6,375 bases of DNA from an uncultured Burkholderiales bacterium. Its GTDB lineage: Bacteria > Pseudomonadota > Gammaproteobacteria > Burkholderiales > Burkholderiaceae_E. A model generated the notes under the pieces. That model worked only from the letters and a program-made list of their open reading frames with translations, was not told where the DNA came from and ran no database searches. The translations under genes were made by a program, and so were the position numbers. Shown one piece after another: positions 1 to 6,236 of this stretch; positions within the stretch are counted from its first letter, which is position 1, and every line of letters starts with the position of its first letter. Location: positions 1-6,375 of the forward strand of contig CAIKZV010000454.1 in assembly GCA_903831925.1 (NCBI GenBank), given 5' to 3'.

Positions 1-445
1 GAATCACCCAGTCGCCAATATGAACATGACCCGCGAGATTGACCGTGTTAGCGAGGATGGTGTGATCGCCGACGACGCAGTCATGTGCAATATGCACATA
101 GGCCATCACCCAGTTGTCGCTGCCGATGCGGGTCACAGCGGCATCCTGAACCGTGCCCCGATTGACGGTCACGAATTCGCGAAAGGTATTGCCGTCGCCG
201 ATCTCGAGGCGGGTCGGTTCGCCCCGGTATTTCTTGTCCTGAGGCGCCCCGCCGATCACCGCATGCGCATGGATGCGGTTGTCTCGACCGATGCGCGAGG
301 GTCCTTCAAGAATGGCGTGAGGACCGATGCGGGTACCGGCACCGACTTCGACACCTGGGCCGATCACCGCAAACGGGCCGACCTCGACATCGTCATCAAG
401 GCTCGCCGCAGGATCGACCAGCGCGCTGGGATGAATCGTCGCCAT
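1..445 (-). CDS. lpxA: UDP-N-acetylglucosamine acyltransferase, N-terminal part (partial)
   Basis: The first 148 codons are present; the gene leaves the window at the left edge (the E. coli enzyme has 262 residues). LpxA starts lipid A synthesis by moving a 3-hydroxyacyl chain from acyl carrier protein to the 3-OH of UDP-GlcNAc. It is a cytoplasmic trimeric left-handed beta-helix. The protein opens MATIHPSALVDPAA and runs in hexapeptide repeats (VEVGPFAVIGPGVEVGAG). The IGGAPQDKKYRGEPTRLEIG segment (64-83) is diagnostic of LpxA. Catalytic H121 lies in AYVHIAHDC (E. coli H125), and H118 and H140 match E. coli H122 and H144. The E. coli H99 position is Asn here (N95, in VTVNRGT). The residue that sets acyl chain length (E. 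coli G173) is outside the window. The ATG at 443-445 follows the fabZ stop by four bases. No good Shine-Dalgarno is visible, so translation probably depends on ribosomes finishing fabZ. Confidence 0.96.
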   Translation of the reverse strand, partial: MATIHPSALVDPAASLDDDVEVGPFAVIGPGVEVGAGTRIGPHAILEGPSRIGRDNRIHAHAVIGGAPQDKKYRGEPTRLEIGDGNTFREFVTVNRGTVQDAAVTRIGSDNWVMAYVHIAHDCVVGDHTILANTVNLAGHVHIGDWVI

Positions 446-449
446 GATG

Positions 450-935
450 TCAGGCGCCCGGAGTCGGTGCGGTCGCGAGGCGCTGGGGCGGCTCGACGTC
501 GCGCAGCGTGCACATCAGTTCGGCCTCGGCCGCCACCGCCCCATCGACCGTCGCCACGCCGCGAAATTTCGAGATCGATTTGGCGAATCGAAGAATCTCG
601 ACCTCCAGGCGCAACTGATCGCCCGGCACGACCGGCCGCTTGAAGCGCGCACCATCGATCCCGACGAAATAGAACACCGATGTCGCATCCGATCGGCGAC
701 CCAGCGTCTCGAACGACAGGATCCCGGCGGCCTGGGCAAGCGCTTCGATCATCAGCACACCTGGCATCACCGGCAGATGCGGAAAATGACCGACGAAATA
801 GGGTTCGTTGATCGTCACGTTCTTGATGGCCACGATCCGCTTGCCGTGTTCGAGTTCGAGCACGCGGTCGACCAGCAGAAAGGGATAACGGTGCGGCAGA
901 TATTCCATGATGCCGCGGATGTCGATCGGGTTCAT
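450..935 (-). CDS. fabZ: 3-hydroxyacyl-[acyl-carrier-protein] dehydratase FabZ
   Basis: This 161-residue hotdog-fold enzyme of the cytoplasmic type II fatty acid synthase dehydrates (3R)-hydroxyacyl-ACP to trans-2-enoyl-ACP. The N-terminal motif IMEYLPHRYPFLLVDRV (9-25) is conserved in the family. The active-site pair is H50 in VGHFPHLPVMPGVL and E64 in MIEALAQ, equivalent to His49 and Glu63 of the Pseudomonas enzyme. The pocket segment FYFVGIDGARFKRPVVPGD (about 88-106) is also present. At 161 residues it is about 10-15 longer than common homologues. The excess is a Pro- and Ala-rich tail (about 147-161) with no recognisable function. FabZ and LpxA compete for hydroxyacyl-ACP, so their pairing links phospholipid and lipid A synthesis. 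It overlaps lpxD by four bases (ATGA) and ends four bases before lpxA. FabA is excluded by the Glu at the second catalytic position, where FabA has Asp, and by the context. Confidence 0.97.
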   Translation of the reverse strand: MNPIDIRGIMEYLPHRYPFLLVDRVLELEHGKRIVAIKNVTINEPYFVGHFPHLPVMPGVLMIEALAQAAGILSFETLGRRSDATSVFYFVGIDGARFKRPVVPGDQLRLEVEILRFAKSISKFRGVATVDGAVAAEAELMCTLRDVEPPQRLATAPTPGA

Positions 936-2014
936 TCAGGATCCTTGGTCAGGCCGACCTTGGAGGCCAGCGCTCGCAGACGCTGGCGCAACTGCGGCAG
1001 CTGTTTGAGGGTCGCAGCGGTTCTTTCCCACTGCGTATGAGTCTGAAGCGGCCAGGCACCGGTGTAGAAACCCGGTTCGGTCACCGATCGTTCGACCAGC
1101 GACATCCCGCCGATGATCGCGCCGTCGCAGATCTCGATATGACCGGCGACACCGACCCCGCCGCCGATCATGCAGCGCCGCCCGATCACTGCACTGCCGG
1201 CAATGCCCACGCAGCCGGCAATGGCGGTGTGCTCGCCGATGCGCACGTTGTGGCCGATCTGAACGAGGTTGTCGATCTTGCAGCCGTTGCCGATGATCGT
1301 GTCATCGAGCGCACCGCGATCGACCGCGCAGTTGGCGCCGATCTCGACATCATCGCCAATCAGCACCGAGCCGAGCTGCGCGATCTTGATCCAACCGCTG
1401 GGTGACGGCGCAAATCCGAATCCATCAGCACCGATGACGGTGCTGGCATGAATCAGCGCGCGCTGGCCGATTTGAACACCATCGTAGAGCGTGACCCCGG
1501 GATGCAGGACCGATCGATCGCCCAGGCTGACATCGGCGCCGATCGAACATCCGGCGCCAATCCGGCAATCTGCCCCGATCGACGCGCTGGCTCCGATCGT
1601 GACACCCGGGCCGATCTGCGCTCCCTGCCCGATCAGTGCCGAGTCGGCGATGTGGGCGCTCGGATCGATCGCCTGGGCGGCCGTTGAGTCTGAGGCTGCT
1701 GCCGCATTCGCAAGCTGACTGGCCATCCACTGCGACACGCGTGCATAGGCCAGATAGGGGTCTGCAACCAGAATCCGTGCGACGCCCGCTGCCAGCAGTG
1801 ACTCGAGTTCGGGCGATACGATTACGGCCGCCGCGAGACTCGCCGCCGCGGCGCGAGCATGACGGCGCCCCGACAGAAAAACGATGCAGCTTGCATCGGC
1901 CGATTCGAGCGACGCCAGGCGGGTGATCAGGCACGCGCCATTGCCACGCACCTCACCACCAATCAGGTCGGCAATGGTGTTCACCGACACCGGCACAGGC
2001 AGCGGCGAATGCAC
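932..2014 (-). CDS. lpxD: UDP-3-O-(3-hydroxyacyl)glucosamine N-acyltransferase
   Basis: This 360-residue cytoplasmic enzyme catalyses the third step of lipid A synthesis. It moves a 3-hydroxyacyl chain from acyl carrier protein to the 2-amino group of UDP-3-O-acyl-glucosamine and works as a trimer. An N-terminal uridine-binding domain (about 1-115) precedes a left-handed beta-helix of hexapeptide repeats (about 118-310, many [ILV]G turns). A C-terminal helix (about 325-352) contributes to acyl carrier protein binding. The catalytic His is H255 in NLVQIGHNV, equivalent to H239 in E. coli, and H292 in AGHIEICD matches E. coli H276. The loop GADGFGFAPSPSGWIKI (195-211) is also typical. The protein is slightly longer than the E. 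coli enzyme (341), partly through an Ala-rich stretch at about 100-115. The start is a GTG supported by GAGGG upstream, 10 bases after the skp stop. The TGA overlaps the fabZ ATG by four bases. Acyl chain length preference cannot be read from the sequence. Confidence 0.97.
   Translation of the reverse strand: MHSPLPVPVSVNTIADLIGGEVRGNGACLITRLASLESADASCIVFLSGRRHARAAAASLAAAVIVSPELESLLAAGVARILVADPYLAYARVSQWMASQLANAAAASDSTAAQAIDPSAHIADSALIGQGAQIGPGVTIGASASIGADCRIGAGCSIGADVSLGDRSVLHPGVTLYDGVQIGQRALIHASTVIGADGFGFAPSPSGWIKIAQLGSVLIGDDVEIGANCAVDRGALDDTIIGNGCKIDNLVQIGHNVRIGEHTAIAGCVGIAGSAVIGRRCMIGGGVGVAGHIEICDGAIIGGMSLVERSVTEPGFYTGAWPLQTHTQWERTAATLKQLPQLRQRLRALASKVGLTKDPE
942..946 (-). promoter_or_regulatory. 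fabZ ribosome binding site
   Basis: AAGGA on the minus strand, six bases before the fabZ ATG and inside the last codons of lpxD. Together with the ATGA overlap it fixes the fabZ start. It rules out the internal Met at codon 10, which would also cut into the conserved N-terminal helix. Confidence 0.7.
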
Positions 2015-2020
2015 TCGATG

Positions 2021-2025
2021 CCCTC
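2021..2025 (-). promoter_or_regulatory. lpxD ribosome binding site
   Basis: GAGGG on the minus strand begins at the last base of the skp TAG stop and lies six bases before the GTG at 2012-2014. It is the main reason for choosing this GTG as the lpxD start over the in-frame GTGs at codons 7, 9 and 11. No ATG is available in frame between the skp stop and this point. Confidence 0.7.
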
Positions 2026-2570
2026 TATTTGGCAGCGTTAAGGGTACGCAGCACCTTCTCGGTCAGGTCGATGCGCGCTGAAGCAAACACCGACTCCTGA
2101 AGGATCAGGTCGTATTTTTCCTGCTCGGCGATCTGCTTGATGACGCGATTGGCGCGTTCGACGACCGAGGCGAGTTCCTCATTGCGACGCTGGTTGAGGT
2201 CCTCGCGGAACTCGCGCTGCTTGCGCTGAAACTCCTTGTCGAGATCAGCAAATTCGCGTTGCCGGCGCAGGCGGTCGGCGTCGGGCGTCACTGCGGCGTC
2301 GCGATCAAGGCGCTCCGACATCTGCTTGAGCCGAGCCGCCATCTCCTGCATTTCCTTGTCTCGCCGGGAGAATTCCTGTTCAAGCTTTTGCTGGGCCGAT
2401 TTGGCGATGTTCGCTTCTCGAAGGATGCGTTCGGTATTGACGAATCCGATGCGGGGAATATCCTGAGCCGCGACCTGCCCGGCCATCAGGAAACCCACAG
2501 CAAGGAGCGCCAGCCTGAGCCAGCGCGAGCCCGGTATGTCATGCCTGTCGACCATGTCGCTGCGCCTCAT
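2025..2570 (-). CDS. skp: Skp/OmpH periplasmic chaperone
   Basis: This 181-residue OmpH-family protein is a periplasmic trimeric holdase that keeps unfolded outer-membrane proteins soluble until they reach BamA. A signal peptide is visible, with a basic N-region, a hydrophobic core at about 18-31 and likely cleavage at QVAA|QD after residue 35. The mature protein begins with the core strand RIGFVNTERIL (40-50). A long charged helical hairpin (about 55-150, rich in Lys, Arg, Glu and Gln) forms the tentacle arms, and the core resumes with YDLILQESVFASARIDLTEKVL (153-174). This is the usual Skp layout; E. coli Skp has 161 residues including its signal. The chosen ATG overlaps the bamA stop by one base (TGATG). 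A second ATG at codon 6 (2553-2555) has GAGG nine bases upstream and would give 176 residues. Either start leaves the signal peptide intact. The family is certain; the start is not. Confidence 0.95.
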   Translation of the reverse strand: MRRSDMVDRHDIPGSRWLRLALLAVGFLMAGQVAAQDIPRIGFVNTERILREANIAKSAQQKLEQEFSRRDKEMQEMAARLKQMSERLDRDAAVTPDADRLRRQREFADLDKEFQRKQREFREDLNQRRNEELASVVERANRVIKQIAEQEKYDLILQESVFASARIDLTEKVLRTLNAAK

Positions 2571-4840
2571 CAGAAGGCTGATCCGATCTGAAACTGAAAC
2601 TTCTGCAGCCGATCTCCGGGCTGCTGATTCAGCGGGACACCGAGACTGAGCTTGAAGGGGCCCAGCGGCGAGAGCCAGTTCAGTCCGATGCCGACCGAAT
2701 AGCGCAGCCCTGCCAGATCGATGCTCTCCGCCCAGACATTACCCGCGTCGGTAAAGAGGAAACCGCGGATCGTCTGGTCTGCGCCGGGCAAGGGGAAGAT
2801 GAACTCCACCGACCCGGTCACCTTGCTCTGGCCACCGGTCGGATTGCCGTAGGCATCGCGCGGGCCGAGGCTGGCGGTCTCGAAACCGCGAACCGAGTTG
2901 ATGCCGCCCGCGTAGTAGTTCTTGAAGATCGGATAAGCGCCGCCTTCGAGCGCCCAGCCTCGGGCAATCTGTCCATTGAAACCGAGGGTGTACTGGCGAG
3001 ACAGCGGCTGGTAATACTGAAAACCAAAATCGGCTCGGGTGTAGTGAACATTGCCGACAGACAAAGTGACCTCGAAGTTGCTGGACATCAACAGGCCTCG
3101 CGTCGGAGCGAGGGGGTTGTCACGCCCATCCCTCAGCCATCCGATCACGCCGAGAATCTGCCAGCTCTGGGGCCCGAAATCATCGACATACTGCAGGATC
3201 CGGGGCGGCGGATTCGATCCGAGCTTGATGTCGTTTCGCTCGTAGACACCACCGAAGGAGACCCGGTCGAGTTCGGTATAGGGCACACCGAATCGCATGC
3301 CGAAACCCGAGGTGCGAAGCTGATAATCACCGAGACCAAGAGCTTGCGCGTTGATATTGCGCGTAAACACATTGAAGGCCCGAGACACGCCGTCAGGCGT
3401 GAAATACGGGTCAACCACATTGAAGTCGACCGTCTGCTGGGTCCGACCGGTGTTGAGCGTGAGGCCGACCGACTTGCCGGTCCCCAGCCAGTTCTGCTGA
3501 ACAATGCTTGCGGTCAGCACGATCTTGTCAGCACTGGAAAAACCGACGCCGATCATGAAAGTACCGGTTGCACGCTCGGTCACATTGACACTCAGATCGA
3601 CCTGATCCGGCGCATCCGGCACCGGCACGGTATCGATCGTCACGTTGGTGAGATAGCCAAGCCGCACCAGCCTTTCGCGCGACAGTCGAATCTTGTCGGT
3701 GTCGTACCAGGCACTCTCGAACTGACGCAATTCGCGTCGAATCACCTCATCACGACTCTTGGCATTGCCGGAAATATTGATCCGCCTGACATAGACGCGC
3801 CGGCCCGGATCAATCGAGATATTGAAAAAGACCGTCCGCTTTTCGCGATCGATATCAGGCAAGGCGTTGACATTGGCAAAGGCATAACCGATGGAGCCGT
3901 AGAGCTCGGTCATGGTTCGCGTGGATTCATTGAGCGCCTGCCCCGAAAACACCTCACCCGGTCGCAACAGCATGAGTGCGGCCAGTTCGGCATCGCGGCC
4001 CATGGTGTTGCCACTGAACTTGAAACCGGTGACGGTGTAGCGCTCACCTTCGGTGATATTGGCAGTGATGAAGACGCCTTCCCGGTCAGCATCGATCGAG
4101 ACCTGAGTCGAATCGATCGAAAACTCGAGGAAGCCGCGATTGAGATAGAAAGATCGCAGGCGCTCGAGATCGCCGGCGAGTTTCTCGCGGGCGTACTGGT
4201 CTGACTTGGTATACCAGCTGAGCCAGGTCGGCGTGCTCAGCGTCAGCTCCTCGAGCAGCTCTTTCTCGCTGAAGGCCTTGTTACCGACAATCCGAATCTG
4301 CGTGATCTTGGCAACGTCGCCTTCTTCGATTGCCAGCGATACCGCCACCCTGTTTCGTTCGAGCGGCGTGACCGTCGGTGTCACGGTGGCCGAATAGCGC
4401 CCCCTGGCAAGGTATTGGCGTTTGATTTCCTGATCAGCGCGATCGAGCAGTGCACGATCGAAAATGCGCGACTCCCCGAGACCAAGCTCCTTCAGTGCCT
4501 TGAGGAGCACTTCGCTCGAGATGTCCTTGGCGCCACTGACGTCGACCGATGCAATCGTGGGACGCTCGGTCAGATAGATGACCAGCACATCCTTGTCGAC
4601 TTCGAAACGCACATCGTTGAAAAATCCGGTGGCATACAAGGCGCGCACCGCACGGGACGCACCGGCATCGTCGAGTTGCTCGCCAACCTTGATCGGCAGA
4701 TAACCAAAGACGGTGCCAGGCTCGACACGCTGAATACCGACCAGCCGGATATCGCTGATCGTGAAAGGATCAAACGCCAAGGCAATCTGGCCGAGCAAGC
4801 CCATGACGAGCGCCAGCACGGATTTGAAAAAAAAGCGCAT
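2570..4840 (-). CDS. bamA: BamA outer-membrane protein assembly factor
   Basis: This 756-residue Omp85-family protein is the central subunit of the BAM complex, which folds and inserts beta-barrel proteins into the outer membrane. A signal peptide spans residues 1-22, with likely cleavage at ALA|FDPF. Five POTRA domains follow, at about 24-93, 94-174, 177-265, 268-346 and 349-423. Several show the typical start 'hxhxG(N)', for example IRIVGNKAF and INISGNAKS. The C-terminal 16-strand barrel covers about 424-756. The conserved loop-6 motif VRGF is at 650-653, and the protein ends in a beta-signal closing on Phe (FQFQIGSAF). E. coli BamA has 810 residues; the shorter length here seems to reflect shorter barrel loops and is normal for betaproteobacteria. 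The ATG at 4840 is fixed by the signal peptide and by AGGAG just upstream. Codons 3-5 contain a run of eight T. The downstream neighbour skp encodes the chaperone that delivers its substrates. Confidence 0.98.
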   Translation of the reverse strand: MRFFFKSVLALVMGLLGQIALAFDPFTISDIRLVGIQRVEPGTVFGYLPIKVGEQLDDAGASRAVRALYATGFFNDVRFEVDKDVLVIYLTERPTIASVDVSGAKDISSEVLLKALKELGLGESRIFDRALLDRADQEIKRQYLARGRYSATVTPTVTPLERNRVAVSLAIEEGDVAKITQIRIVGNKAFSEKELLEELTLSTPTWLSWYTKSDQYAREKLAGDLERLRSFYLNRGFLEFSIDSTQVSIDADREGVFITANITEGERYTVTGFKFSGNTMGRDAELAALMLLRPGEVFSGQALNESTRTMTELYGSIGYAFANVNALPDIDREKRTVFFNISIDPGRRVYVRRINISGNAKSRDEVIRRELRQFESAWYDTDKIRLSRERLVRLGYLTNVTIDTVPVPDAPDQVDLSVNVTERATGTFMIGVGFSSADKIVLTASIVQQNWLGTGKSVGLTLNTGRTQQTVDFNVVDPYFTPDGVSRAFNVFTRNINAQALGLGDYQLRTSGFGMRFGVPYTELDRVSFGGVYERNDIKLGSNPPPRILQYVDDFGPQSWQILGVIGWLRDGRDNPLAPTRGLLMSSNFEVTLSVGNVHYTRADFGFQYYQPLSRQYTLGFNGQIARGWALEGGAYPIFKNYYAGGINSVRGFETASLGPRDAYGNPTGGQSKVTGSVEFIFPLPGADQTIRGFLFTDAGNVWAESIDLAGLRYSVGIGLNWLSPLGPFKLSLGVPLNQQPGDRLQKFQFQIGSAF

Positions 4841-4844
4841 GAAA

Positions 4845-4849
4845 CTCCT
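4845..4849 (-). promoter_or_regulatory. bamA ribosome binding site
   Basis: AGGAG on the minus strand, four bases before the bamA ATG. Its spacing is slightly short, but it is one of the clearest Shine-Dalgarno sites in the window. bamA is also the only gene here with a real gap (37 bases) in front of it, so it can probably start translation independently of rseP. Confidence 0.75.
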
Positions 4850-4850
4850 G

Positions 4851-4882
4851 GTTGAAGGGGCCGACGAACCCGGCGCTTCAAC
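4851..4882 (-). promoter_or_regulatory. Possible mRNA hairpin between rseP and bamA
   Basis: A perfect 7-base inverted repeat (gttgaag at 4851-4857, cttcaac at 4876-4882) encloses a second 4-base pairing (4860-4863 with 4871-4874). They are separated by a small internal loop and closed by a 7-base loop. In the leftward mRNA the hairpin begins in the last rseP codons, includes the rseP stop, and ends one base before the bamA Shine-Dalgarno. No U tract follows it, so it is not a typical intrinsic terminator. It could affect RNA processing, ribosome access to bamA, or nothing at all. Stems of this size also occur by chance. Confidence 0.35.
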
Positions 4883-6236
4883 CGCCGAACAGCCTGCTCA
4901 AATCGTTGAACAGCGCAACGGCCATCAGACCGACGATCGCCACAAGGCCCGCTTTCTGGGTCACCTGAAGGAAGCGCTCCGACAGCGGCCGACCCTTGAT
5001 CGCCTCGAGTCCGTAATATACCAAATGGCCTCCGTCGAGTACCGGGACAGGCAGCAGATTGAGAACCCCGAGACTGACACTGATCAGCGCCAGAAACGCG
5101 ATGTAGGCCACTGCACCGACTTTTGCAGATTGACCGGCATAGTCGGCGATCGCGACCGGGCCGCTCAGGTTTCGCCATGAGAGATCGCCCATCAGCATCT
5201 TGCCGAGCATGCGAAGCGAGAACCAGGACATCTCCCAGGTCTGTCGGACACCATAGACGATGGCATCGAGCGGCCCGCGATCGACCCGAACCATCTCGAA
5301 ACGGTTCTGCAAGGACGCGCCGATTCGCCCGATCATGCGGCCCTTGTCTTCGGGGCGTTCAGAGGCGGTCGCCTGCGGGACGACGACGATTCGCTGCTCG
5401 ACGCCATCGCGCCGGATTTCGATCGGCACCTCACGCCCGGCGCTCTCGCGCAGGACATCGATCAGATCGGTCGCGCGAGTGACCGGACGCGACTGCACTG
5501 CGGTCACTTCATCTGAGGCGCGCAAACCGGCCCGCGCAGCGCTTCCGTCGGGCGTGACCGCCCCAACCGTCACGACGCCGCCGGTGAGCTCAAGCCCGAG
5601 CGTGCGCATGAAGTCCTTGTCGAGTTCGCCGGCCGGCAGGCCATCGGTGGCAAGGCTGAGGGAGACGGTCTGACCGGCACGCTGAACCGTGAGTTGCGCG
5701 GGACGGCGCTCGACGATGGCATCGATCATCCGAAGCCTGAGTACCGAGACGGCACTGACTTCACGCCCGTCAAGGGCAATTACCCGGTCGCCATCGCGAA
5801 GACCGGCCGCTGCTGCCGCGGTCGAGGCCGCCGGCTCACCCATGACCGCGGCGGGCTCTTCGGTCCCGGCCATTCCGAGACCGGCATACAGCGCAATCGC
5901 GAGCAGAAAATTCGCCAGCGGCCCGGCGATGACGATCGCGGAGCGTTTGGCCAGCGACTGACGGTTGAATGCGCGATGGAGCTCGTTGGCGGGCACCGAT
6001 CCCTCACCGCTCTCACGCTCATCGAGCATCTTGACGTAGCCACCCAGAGGAATCGGTGAAACCGACCATTCGGTCTTGTCAGGGCCGACGGTGAATTTCA
6101 CCAGCGGTTTGCCGAAGCCGATTGAAAAGCGCAGGACCTTGACCCCGCACCAGCGGGCCACGGAGTAATGGCCGAGCTCGTGCACAAACACCAGCAGCGC
6201 CAGTGCAAACAGAAAAGCGATCAGTGTGGTGATCAT
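4878..6236 (-). CDS. rseP: RseP site-2 intramembrane zinc metalloprotease
   Basis: This 452-residue protein is an inner-membrane site-2 protease. In the family, it cuts the anti-sigma factor RseA (MucA-type) after DegS, releasing sigma-E when outer-membrane protein folding fails, and it also trims leftover signal peptides. The zinc site HELGH is at residues 19-23 inside the first membrane segment (about 1-22). The third zinc ligand is D401 in the PVPVLDGGHL motif near the third segment. Hydrophobic segments are seen at about 1-22, 97-121, 376-400 and 427-447, giving the usual four-span topology. Two PDZ domains lie between the second and third, at about 125-198 and 215-288 (AAGLRDGDRVIALDG and ARAGLRASDEVTAV). 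The length matches E. coli RseP (450). The ATG shares four bases with the dxr stop. Upstream there is only a weak AGG at 6245-6247, so translation is probably coupled to dxr. The RseA homologue is not in the window. Confidence 0.97.
   Translation of the reverse strand: MITTLIAFLFALALLVFVHELGHYSVARWCGVKVLRFSIGFGKPLVKFTVGPDKTEWSVSPIPLGGYVKMLDERESGEGSVPANELHRAFNRQSLAKRSAIVIAGPLANFLLAIALYAGLGMAGTEEPAAVMGEPAASTAAAAAGLRDGDRVIALDGREVSAVSVLRLRMIDAIVERRPAQLTVQRAGQTVSLSLATDGLPAGELDKDFMRTLGLELTGGVVTVGAVTPDGSAARAGLRASDEVTAVQSRPVTRATDLIDVLRESAGREVPIEIRRDGVEQRIVVVPQATASERPEDKGRMIGRIGASLQNRFEMVRVDRGPLDAIVYGVRQTWEMSWFSLRMLGKMLMGDLSWRNLSGPVAIADYAGQSAKVGAVAYIAFLALISVSLGVLNLLPVPVLDGGHLVYYGLEAIKGRPLSERFLQVTQKAGLVAIVGLMAVALFNDLSRLFGG

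Noticed and set aside
20..643. Plus-strand open frame of 207 codons opposite lpxA and fabZ
   Set aside because: It spans the boundary of two real genes on the other strand, and its C-terminal part is Arg/Pro-rich low-complexity translation typical of a shadow frame.
444..1040. Plus-strand open frame of 198 codons opposite fabZ and the end of lpxD
   Set aside because: It is antisense to fabZ, whose catalytic motifs are intact. Its predicted peptide is low in hydrophobic structure, rich in Arg, Asp and His, and resembles nothing known to me.
1100..1663. Apparent 18-base periodic pattern with repeated 'gccgat' words in lpxD
   Set aside because: It is explained by the hexapeptide repeats (six residues, 18 bases) of the LpxD beta-helix. 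The copies are diverged and show no direct DNA-level tandem repeat.
3044..4204. A 386-codon open frame on the plus strand, opposite bamA
   Set aside because: It lies wholly antisense to an unmistakable bamA, shows no recognisable domain or motif, and has no gene-like neighbours on that strand. Long antisense open frames are common opposite GC-rich genes with strong codon bias.
4841..4990. Search for a sigma-E type promoter upstream of bamA
   Set aside because: Such promoters exist before bamA in some gammaproteobacteria, but no GGAACTT-like -35 box with a matching -10 could be found by eye here.
4570..5178. Minus-strand open frame of 202 codons across the rseP-bamA junction in another frame
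   Set aside because: It overlaps the ends of two confident genes in the same direction. Its Arg/Ser/Cys-rich peptide is what a shifted reading of those genes would give.
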